From Anaerolineae bacterium (GTDB lineage: Bacteria > Chloroflexota > Anaerolineae > J102), in assembly GCA_026992375.1 (NCBI GenBank), contig JALXAF010000135.1, positions 1 through 7,544 of the forward strand: DNA of 7,544 bases, written 5' to 3'. Positions 1 through 5,767 of the stretch are shown in pieces. Both the position numbers and the translations under genes were made by a program. The first letter of the stretch is position 1. Each line of letters starts with the position of its first letter. The notes beneath the pieces are model-generated. The model did no database searches. It had not been told where the DNA came from and was given only the letters and a program-made list of their open reading frames with translations.

Positions 1-6
1 CCCCGC

Positions 7-46
7 CCCTCCCCCGATACTCGCTGCGCTCGTGTTCGGGGGAGGG
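7..46. repeat. Palindromic intergenic element, copy 1
   Basis: Positions 7-17 (CCCTCCCCCGA) and 36-46 (TCGGGGGAGGG) are perfect reverse complements. They give an 11-bp stem around an 18-base loop that contains CTCGCTGCGCTCG. There is no T-run after it, so it is not a standard intrinsic terminator. The C5/G5 core is shared with the inverted repeat at 87-123, which suggests one dispersed palindromic family. The element could act as a 3' RNA structure for an upstream gene outside the window. The inverted repeat is seen directly; family membership is inferred. Confidence 0.7.
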
Positions 47-86
47 AGACGTCCATCTGCTACCCAAATTGGCAAAGCGATGGGCT

Positions 87-123
87 CCTCCCCCTGCAAG
101 GCGCTAGCCGAAGCGGGGGGAGG
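87..123. repeat. Palindromic intergenic element, copy 2
   Basis: CCTCCCCC (87-94) pairs with GGGGGAGG (116-123). Inside it TGC/GCG (95-97 with 113-115, one wobble pair) and GGC/GCC (100-102 with 107-109, loop GCTA) can stack as a nested stem. The result is a long GC-rich hairpin with one small internal loop. It is followed by more G-rich sequence (126-135). No U-tract follows. The core resembles the element at 7-46. It lies just upstream of the SGNH gene, so it could affect expression or simply be spacer repeat DNA. Confidence 0.65.
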
Positions 124-152
124 CCGGGAGGGGGGCTTGTCTCCGAACCAAA

Positions 153-167
153 TTTGAAATTGCTGCC
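153..167 (+). repeat. Short repeat TTTGAAATTGCTGCC
   Basis: This 15-mer matches 14 of 15 bases of TTTGAAATCGCTGCC at 3747-3761. Both lie upstream of plus-strand genes, the SGNH protein and the antiporter. It sits in AT-richer sequence (about 146-195) with several ATTG-containing words, which looks like degenerate intergenic repeat. Whether it is a regulatory site or repeat debris cannot be told from two copies. Confidence 0.35.
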
Positions 168-195
168 CATTGGCAATCAGCCATTGACAATTCTC

Positions 196-1329
196 ATGCG
201 CCTCCCTTCCCCTCTCTCCGATTTCTTCCGCAGCGCCACCTGGCGACTGGCGGGACGCGTCCTGCTCAAGACAGCGGTGATTTTCATCGCGCTAAACCTG
301 ATCTTCGCCTGGGCGTACCCAATGGAAGCGTTGGGGAAGCTCTCGCTCTACAACCGGGTCTGGCCCGGACGCCTGCGCCTGCCCTACGGCGAAGACCCGG
401 CCAAAGACTACAACCTCAGCCTCTACAACATCCCGGCCATGTTTCACAGCCATGTGCTCATGCGCCCCAAGGCGGACGACGAATTCCGGGTGCTGGTTAT
501 CGGCGATTCGGCCACCTGGGGCTGGTTTTTGCAGAATCAAGACACCCTGGCCGGGCGGTTGAGCGTGGGCGGGTACAGAACCGAGGGCGGCAAGCGGCTA
601 GTTTTCTACAATCTTGGCTACCCGGTCATGTCGCTGACCAAAGATTTGATGCTGCTGGATGAGGCCATGCACTACCAACCCGACATGGTGCTCTGGCCCG
701 TCACGATGGCCTCCTTCGTCCGCTCCCGCCAACTCGCCCACCCCTTGCTGACGCATAATCTCGGGCGCGCACACCAATACGCCATGTCTCCCGATGATGA
801 ACGCCTGCCCAAACCGACGTTCTTCGCCCGCAGCATCGTAGGCCAACGCCGCGATCTGGCCGATCTAGTGCGATTGCAAACCCTGGGCCTGGCCTGGGCC
901 GCCACGAGCATCGATCAGGATATTCCTGCGGAAATTCCTTTGCGCAAGACCGACCTTCCCAACGACCTGAGTTGGGAAAATTTGGCGAAGCCAACCAGAC
1001 TTGATGACGAACTTCTGGCGATGGATGTGCTGGCCGCGGGCGTGGCCCGGGCGGGTGACATCCCCGTGCTCATCGTCAACGAGCCCATGTTCATCAGCGA
1101 CGGCGAAAACAGCGACATTCGCTACAACAGCTTTTATCCCCGCTGGGCCTACGATCAATACCGAACGCTGCTGGCGGCCCGGGCCCAGGCCAATGGTTGG
1201 GATTACCTCGACTTGTGGGACAGCATCCCGCCCGACCAATTCACCGACACGCCCGTGCATCTCACCCCCGCGGGCGAACAGATGCTGGCCGACATCCTCG
1301 GGCCGGAGGCGGTGCAGCGGGCGCGGTGA
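196..1329 (+). CDS. Membrane-anchored SGNH/GDSL-like hydrolase or acyltransferase
   Basis: This 378-residue protein has a single N-terminal membrane segment (about residues 21-41), which places the rest outside the cytoplasm. The outer domain has an SGNH-type nucleophile block, V-I-G-D-S-A-T-W, with Ser105. Near the C-terminus D351-T-P-V-H355 is followed by LTPAGEQML, matching the family Asp/His block except for one extra residue between Asp and His. A central NLGYPV stretch may supply the block II glycine. The block III GxND motif is not evident; the corresponding strand reads VLWPVTM. SGNH enzymes cleave or transfer acyl esters on lipids or sugars, so an envelope glycoconjugate is a reasonable but unproven substrate. 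ATG196 is chosen because it puts the anchor near the N-terminus. TTG154 is an in-frame alternative giving 391 residues. Neither start has a clear ribosome binding site. The gene converges on the YfhO-type gene. Confidence 0.8.
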   Translation: MRLPSPLSDFFRSATWRLAGRVLLKTAVIFIALNLIFAWAYPMEALGKLSLYNRVWPGRLRLPYGEDPAKDYNLSLYNIPAMFHSHVLMRPKADDEFRVLVIGDSATWGWFLQNQDTLAGRLSVGGYRTEGGKRLVFYNLGYPVMSLTKDLMLLDEAMHYQPDMVLWPVTMASFVRSRQLAHPLLTHNLGRAHQYAMSPDDERLPKPTFFARSIVGQRRDLADLVRLQTLGLAWAATSIDQDIPAEIPLRKTDLPNDLSWENLAKPTRLDDELLAMDVLAAGVARAGDIPVLIVNEPMFISDGENSDIRYNSFYPRWAYDQYRTLLAARAQANGWDYLDLWDSIPPDQFTDTPVHLTPAGEQMLADILGPEAVQRAR

Positions 1330-1356
1330 CGCTGCGCCTCCGGGGCGGACGCGGGG

Positions 1357-3666
1357 CTATCGGTCTTTGAGGAAAAACAATAGCCCGGCTGCAACGAACA
1401 ATGTGAGCAAGGCGATGAGCATTCCCCAGGTCTGGCGGGGTGAACGGAATCGCATCTCGACCAGATGACGCCCCGCGGGCAGCCGCACCGCCTGAAACGC
1501 GCCATCGGCCCGCAGCACCGGCCGCCACGGGCCGCCATCCACCCGCGCCCGCCAGCCCGGATACCACGCCTGGACCACCAAAAGCGCGCCCGCAGCCGGA
1601 GAATCGGTCTCGATGGCCACGTCATTGACGCCCCAACTGACGATGCTGGCCTTGCCTCTGGGCCCGTCCAAAATCTCGCCCGATTCCAGAATCGCCTCGG
1701 TCAGCGGCCGAAAATTGGGATCATGCAGCGCGGCCAGGGCCGCGTCGCCATCGGCCGCCAATCGCACCTTGCCCAGCAGATGCGCCCGGGGCTGGAATCG
1801 TCGGTTGCGATACACGTTCAGTTCGGGATCGCCATCGAAGGCCAGCTCCCACACATCCCAATCCAGCGCCACGTCCTTTTTGCCCAGCAGATATTTGACA
1901 TTCAGTAACGCGTATTTGTCGGTGCTGCGACTATCCATGCTGTTCCAATATCGCTGATAATGGGCCAGGCTCAGGGGATTGGCCACGCCCCACACGTCAT
2001 ACAGGTCATGCAGCAAAGCCGCATCGGGCTGCCAGAGTGCGTCGATATCGGTGCGGGCGTCGATGCGATAAAGCGCGTCGTCGCTCTGAAGGAAGCCCAG
2101 GATGGCGGGGCGGGTGAAGTTGGCGGTGGGGTCTTTCTCAGAGATGTCGTTGTAGGCTCCCAAAGTGGCCAAATCCAGGAAAACCAGCAGAATGGTTAGC
2201 AGTGCGAAGATCTTGCCGCTGATCCATCGCTGTTTGCGGGCGAAGAACAGGGCCATGCCCGCGGCCAGAAGCATCAGAAAGTGCATGACCGCGATGGTGA
2301 TGATGCTGGCACGCAGGTGCAGATCGAAATCGCCGTTTTTCGTAAGGAGCAGGGTGGCGTAGACCAGGGGAACGCCGATGGCCAGGGTGATGATGAGCAG
2401 CGTCCGCAAAAAGCGCCAGACACCTTGCAAAAGCCGAGCATCCTCCTGGCTCCGGGCCTCCATCATGGCTTGCAGCCCCCGGCCCGCCAGCAGGGCGATG
2501 GCGAGATCGAAGACGAAGATGAACCGGGCGGGCGCTCGAAGCTGATCCAGGCCCGGCAGCGCCCAGGTGAACCAGCCATGAACCACGCTGTAAATGCCCA
2601 GGCTGAAGAGCAGGGCGGTTACAGCCACGCCCGTCAACGTCCAGGTGAGACGATCACGCCGCAGCAAAACGCCTGTCAGCGCCAGGATGAGGGTGAAGAC
2701 GCCGATGTAGCCCATCTCCACCCGCGGCCACAGGCCCCAGTGCAGGGCGGGTGAGCGTCCGAAAAAGCCGGGGATGATCATGCCGATGAGCTGCGCGGGC
2801 GAGAGGGAATAGCCCACGGTTTGGGCGTAGCTCCAGGACGCTCGTTCGGTGAAATGGCTAATTTCTAGCCCCGGCAGCAGCATGGGAGCCATGAGGCCCA
2901 CGCCCGCGACCGCCGGAACGACGATCGCCAGCAGCGCCCGCAGCCAGGCTTTTCGCCAGTGGGCGTAATCGGTCAGGAGCCAGAAGCCAGCCCACAGCCC
3001 CAACGCCATCAAGCTGTAAAGGGTCATCTGAATATGCCCCGCCAGCGAACCGACGCCCAGGGCCAGTCCAGCGGCCAGGGCCCAGCGCAGGCTTCCTCCC
3101 ACCAGATAGCGGTGTGCGCCCAACAAGACTAGGGGCAGCCACGCGGCCACGGCAATCAAATTGAGGTTGCCGAAGTGGATGATGAAGAGATCGCTGAACA
3201 TGAAGGCCACGCCCGCCAACGTCGCCGCGTAGCGATTGAAGCGCAGCCCTCGGGCCAGGGCGTACATGGTCACGCCCGCCCACCAGATGTGCCCCATCAC
3301 CAGCCATTCCATGTCCCGGTATGCGAGCTCGCCACCCAACAGAAAGCGCAGCAGATGCGGCGGATAGAAGAGGCCCGATTGCACCTCGGCTGCGAAGGGA
3401 ACGCCGCTGTAAATGTATGGATTCCACAGCGGCCACACGCCCGCCTTCAGGCTCTGCTGGATGAAGTGATAGGTGGGATAAAGAAAGCTGCCCAGATCGC
3501 CGCCATCCGCGGGCATGTACACATCGCCGCTGATCAATCGCCAGAAGAACGCGGCCACAAGCAAGGCGAACAGGCCAGGCATGAGCGCGTCGGGCAGCCA
3601 GGCAGGGCGCTTATGGCGGATGAGCAGGAGGATGAGCAGATAAAGAATCAGTAAGGAAATCATCAT
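1357..3666 (-). CDS. YfhO-family polytopic membrane protein
   Basis: This 769-residue protein has many hydrophobic segments (residues about 3-16 and 29-46, then about ten more up to about 500), a soluble C-terminal region (about 510-745) and a last membrane helix at about 748-766. The first outer loop carries D54-x-x-D57 and then PLWNPYIYSG (79-88) followed by a YPP, the signature region of YfhO and GT-C-like proteins. The C-terminal region has AWYPGWRARVDG (700-711) and RLPAGRH (728-734), typical of the YfhO C-terminal beta domain. Family members are thought to use lipid-linked sugars to glycosylate envelope polymers such as teichoic acids. The acceptor here is unknown. Start ATG3666 is followed at once by a second ATG (3663), and no strong Shine-Dalgarno is seen before either. 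An extended -10 promoter lies about 43 bp upstream. The length is near the usual 750-900 for the family and no break is visible. Confidence 0.88.
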   Translation of the reverse strand: MMISLLILYLLILLLIRHKRPAWLPDALMPGLFALLVAAFFWRLISGDVYMPADGGDLGSFLYPTYHFIQQSLKAGVWPLWNPYIYSGVPFAAEVQSGLFYPPHLLRFLLGGELAYRDMEWLVMGHIWWAGVTMYALARGLRFNRYAATLAGVAFMFSDLFIIHFGNLNLIAVAAWLPLVLLGAHRYLVGGSLRWALAAGLALGVGSLAGHIQMTLYSLMALGLWAGFWLLTDYAHWRKAWLRALLAIVVPAVAGVGLMAPMLLPGLEISHFTERASWSYAQTVGYSLSPAQLIGMIIPGFFGRSPALHWGLWPRVEMGYIGVFTLILALTGVLLRRDRLTWTLTGVAVTALLFSLGIYSVVHGWFTWALPGLDQLRAPARFIFVFDLAIALLAGRGLQAMMEARSQEDARLLQGVWRFLRTLLIITLAIGVPLVYATLLLTKNGDFDLHLRASIITIAVMHFLMLLAAGMALFFARKQRWISGKIFALLTILLVFLDLATLGAYNDISEKDPTANFTRPAILGFLQSDDALYRIDARTDIDALWQPDAALLHDLYDVWGVANPLSLAHYQRYWNSMDSRSTDKYALLNVKYLLGKKDVALDWDVWELAFDGDPELNVYRNRRFQPRAHLLGKVRLAADGDAALAALHDPNFRPLTEAILESGEILDGPRGKASIVSWGVNDVAIETDSPAAGALLVVQAWYPGWRARVDGGPWRPVLRADGAFQAVRLPAGRHLVEMRFRSPRQTWGMLIALLTLFVAAGLLFFLKDR

Positions 3667-3708
3667 GGGCGGAAAACCAGGGGATACCGGAGGCGGGAAT
3701 GTCCGCTC

Positions 3709-3737
3709 ATTCTAGCACGAAGCGCTATATGGATAAA
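3709..3737 (-). promoter_or_regulatory. Candidate extended -10 promoter for the YfhO gene
   Basis: On the minus strand TGCTAGAAT (3717 down to 3709) is an extended -10 element, with TAGAAT one base from consensus. A weak -35 (TTTATC, 3737-3732) lies 17 bp upstream. Transcription would begin near 3702, leaving about 36 bases of leader before ATG3666. It is identified by sequence likeness only. Confidence 0.5.
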
Positions 3738-3746
3738 AACGCAGAT

Positions 3747-3761
3747 TTTGAAATCGCTGCC
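3747..3761 (+). repeat. Short repeat TTTGAAATCGCTGCC
   Basis: This is the second copy (14 of 15 bases) of the 15-mer at 153-167. It lies between the two divergent promoters. It partly overlaps an inverted 12-base match: AACGCAGATTTT at 3738-3749 is the reverse complement of AAAATCTGCGTT at 7487-7498. That links this spacer to the repeat tract at the window end. Confidence 0.35.
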
Positions 3762-3765
3762 GATG

Positions 3766-3795
3766 TTCTCATCACGAGATCTGGTGTGGTAAAAT
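3766..3795 (+). promoter_or_regulatory. Candidate extended -10 promoter for the antiporter, nearly leaderless
   Basis: TGGTAAAAT (3787-3795) is an extended -10 element, with TAAAAT one base from consensus. TTCTCA (3766-3771) is a partial -35 (4 of 6) with an 18-bp spacer. Transcription would begin near 3802-3803, only two or three bases before ATG3805. No Shine-Dalgarno sequence is present before that ATG, which fits a leaderless message. Confidence 0.5.
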
Positions 3796-3804
3796 GGCAT
3801 CGCT

Positions 3805-5685
3805 ATGGAAGCCCACAACCAGGAAGTCCTTTTCTCTCTCCTGTTGATCACGGCGCTGGCGGCCCTGGTTCCGCTGCTCGCCAGCCGATTGCAACGTTTT
3901 CGCGTGCCCGTTGTGGTGGGCGAAATCATCGTGGGCGTCATCATCGGCAAGAGCGGGCTGCAACTGGTGGCCGGTGACAGCGAGATCATCCAATTTCTCG
4001 CCTGGTTTGGGTTCATCTTCCTCATGTTCCTTTCGGGCCTGGAGCTAGATTTTGGGGCGCTCACGCCTGTGGCCGGAGAGGAGCAGCCCTTGTTGAAGCG
4101 CCCGCTAACGCTAGCTGTCAGCAGTTTTGCCATCACGCTGGCGCTGGGGATGACGATCGGCCTCGGGATGAAGCTGTTGGGGATGACTGATGCCGCTGTG
4201 CTCATGGGTTTGATTCTAAGTACCACGTCTCTAGGCGTGGTCATGCCCATCCTCAAGGAAAAGAGACTGGTGACATCCTCCTATGGCCAAACTATTCTGG
4301 TTTCGGCGTTGCTGGCCGATTTCATCACCCTGTTTCTGCTCAGCATCGACGTGGCGCTCATCGTCAAGGGCATCACCTTGGATGTGCTGCTGATTTTCGT
4401 GCTGCTGTTGGTGGTGGCGGTCTTTTTGCGAGTGGGGAAGTTTCTGCTCACCATCCCCGGGCTGGGGCAAGTGCTGCGCGAGCTAACCGAAACCACCGCC
4501 CAGATTCGGGTGCGAGGCAGTTTCGCCCTGATGGTGGCGCTGGCTGCGTTGGCCAGCGTGTTGGGCGTCGAGGTGATTTTGGGCGCTTTTCTGGCGGGTG
4601 CGTTGGTCAGCGTGCTTTCGGATCGCAACAATCCGGTGCTGCGAGAAAAGCTGGACGCCATCGGCTTTGGTTTCTTCATCCCCATCTTTTTCATCATGGT
4701 GGGCGTGAATCTCGATCTGAAAAGCCTGCTGAGATCGCCCGAAAATCTGCTGCTTCTGCCCGAACTGCTTTTGGCCGCCTATGTCATCAAATTTGGAGCC
4801 GGGCTGGTCTTCAGGACGGCGTTTGGATGGCGGGAGACCTTCGCCGCGGGCGCATTGCTCTCGGCTCGTCTCTCCCTCATCATTGCAGCCTCGGCCATCG
4901 CCCTGGATTTGCATTTAATCTCCGAAGCCGTCAACACCGCAATCATTCTGATCGCCATCATCTCGGTGACCGTCTCCCCTATCCTGTTCGATTTTCTGTT
5001 GCCCAGGCGGGAGCAAAGAAGCAATCGTCAGGGGGCGATCATCGTCAGTTCGCGAGAACTGGCCCTGGCGCTGGCCCTGGCCCTGGCCAAGACAATGCCC
5101 GTCACCGTCGTCACTCGACACGCGTTCCGCCGCGCCGATCTGCCCGATCCGCACATCAAACTCACCCTGGGCGATGCTCGAGATCCCGATGTGCTGAAAG
5201 CCGCCGGCATCGAAAACGTCGCCAACTTCATCTGCCTCAGCGCTAATTCCGATTTCAACGAGAAAGTGTGCAAGATGGCCTTGCAGGATTTTGGCGTGGA
5301 GAATGTGGTCACCTGGCAGCGAGAGGAAAAGCAACGGATGGAGGCCCTGGAGAGATTGGGCGTCAAGGTGATCTATCCGGGCCTGGCCACGCTGATGGCG
5401 CTGGAGGGATCTGTGCTATTCCCCGAATCCTATGACATGATCTCGCATCAGGCCGAAGATATGGAGATGCGTCAGGCCCGCCTGCGCAATCGGCATTATC
5501 TCGATGAGCCGCTGCGCAACATCCGCCTGCCGGGCGATGTGCTGGTGGTGGGCGTTCGCCGGGGCGAAGAGCGCATCGTGCCTCACGGCGAGACTGTTCT
5601 CAGAAAGAACGACGTGCTGCTGCTGGTGGGCTCCCCTGCGTTCCTGGCGGACGCCATCCGAATTTTGCAGGAAGAAGAGATCTGA
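3805..5685 (+). CDS. CPA2-type cation:proton antiporter with C-terminal RCK (TrkA-N/TrkA-C) domain
   Basis: This 626-residue protein has about 12 membrane helices (residues about 5-395), then a cytoplasmic tail. It probably exchanges Na+ or K+ for protons across the inner membrane. Family marks include FLMFLSGLELDFG in an early helix, LSTTSLGVVMPIL in a broken-helix region, Asp172 in LLADF (the place of the ion-binding Asp of NapA/Kef-type carriers, here Ala-Asp rather than Asp-Asp), GAFLAGALVS, and GFFIPIFFIMVG. The tail has a TrkA-N/RCK Rossmann domain (about 408-525, with LGDARDPDVLKAAGI and an N-E-K helix) and a TrkA-C domain (about 545-626, with LPGDVLVVGVRR and NDVLLLVG). The Rossmann glycine loop is not conserved: positions 415-420 read SSRELA, and a Leu-Ala repeat follows. 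Ligand binding may therefore be altered or lost. K+/H+ and Na+/H+ specificity cannot be separated by sequence reading. ATG3805 is well placed behind an extended -10. Confidence 0.92.
   Translation: MEAHNQEVLFSLLLITALAALVPLLASRLQRFRVPVVVGEIIVGVIIGKSGLQLVAGDSEIIQFLAWFGFIFLMFLSGLELDFGALTPVAGEEQPLLKRPLTLAVSSFAITLALGMTIGLGMKLLGMTDAAVLMGLILSTTSLGVVMPILKEKRLVTSSYGQTILVSALLADFITLFLLSIDVALIVKGITLDVLLIFVLLLVVAVFLRVGKFLLTIPGLGQVLRELTETTAQIRVRGSFALMVALAALASVLGVEVILGAFLAGALVSVLSDRNNPVLREKLDAIGFGFFIPIFFIMVGVNLDLKSLLRSPENLLLLPELLLAAYVIKFGAGLVFRTAFGWRETFAAGALLSARLSLIIAASAIALDLHLISEAVNTAIILIAIISVTVSPILFDFLLPRREQRSNRQGAIIVSSRELALALALALAKTMPVTVVTRHAFRRADLPDPHIKLTLGDARDPDVLKAAGIENVANFICLSANSDFNEKVCKMALQDFGVENVVTWQREEKQRMEALERLGVKVIYPGLATLMALEGSVLFPESYDMISHQAEDMEMRQARLRNRHYLDEPLRNIRLPGDVLVVGVRRGEERIVPHGETVLRKNDVLLLVGSPAFLADAIRILQEEEI
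5059..5088 (+). repeat. In-frame hexanucleotide microsatellite (CTGGCC)5
   Basis: Five tandem hexamers lie here: CTGGCC, CTGGCG, then three more CTGGCC. They encode five Leu-Ala pairs (residues 419-428) in the first helix of the RCK Rossmann domain. Gain or loss of a unit would keep the reading frame. Confidence 0.85.
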
Positions 5686-5715
5686 CGATCGGCGGCATGG
5701 CGTTTGGGAAAATGC

Positions 5716-5744
5716 TTTGGGGATGAATGGGGGTGTGCTATACT
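5716..5744 (+). promoter_or_regulatory. Candidate extended -10 promoter for the LysM-M23 lipoprotein
   Basis: TGCTATACT (5736-5744) is an extended -10 element. TTTGGG (5716-5721, 17-bp spacer) or TTGGGG (5717-5722, 16-bp spacer) is a weak -35. A start near 5751 would leave a short leader of about 17 bases. The -10 lies inside a small dyad, GCTA-TAC-TAGC (5737-5747), flanked by GGG and CCC, which could serve as an operator. Confidence 0.5.
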
Positions 5745-5756
5745 AGCCCCGACTTC

Positions 5757-5760
5757 AGGA
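5757..5760 (+). promoter_or_regulatory. Ribosome binding site of the lipoprotein gene
   Basis: AGGA ends seven bases before ATG5768, a normal spacing. It supports this start, which also places the lipobox Cys at residue 31. Confidence 0.6.
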
Positions 5761-5767
5761 TGGAACA

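Noticed and set aside
115..135. G-quadruplex motif
   Set aside because: There are only three separate runs of three or more G (115-120, 126-128, 130-135); a fourth needs splitting a run without a loop.
184..189. Perfect TTGACA -35 hexamer
   Set aside because: It lies seven bases before ATG196, and the place of the -10 (207-212) is C-rich (TTCCCC) and inside the gene, so no promoter can be supported.
1330..1356. Bidirectional terminator between the convergent genes
   Set aside because: Only a weak CGCC/GGCG stem is seen, with no T-run on either strand.
1001..1468. 155-codon plus-strand frame spanning the SGNH/YfhO junction
   Set aside because: It is a frame-shifted shadow of the SGNH gene running into the antisense of YfhO, with Trp/Arg/Pro-rich nonsense composition.
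2281..2754. 157-codon plus-strand frame within the YfhO gene, and similar ones at 1465-1908, 1960-2199 and 3175-3654
   Set aside because: All are antisense to the YfhO gene; their translations are rich in Gln, Arg, Gly and His without domains, as expected of the complement of hydrophobic coding sequence.
3663..4256. 197-codon minus-strand frame across the divergent spacer
   Set aside because: It overlaps the antiporter start and both promoters, has low-complexity Ser/Arg/Thr composition and no recognisable motif.
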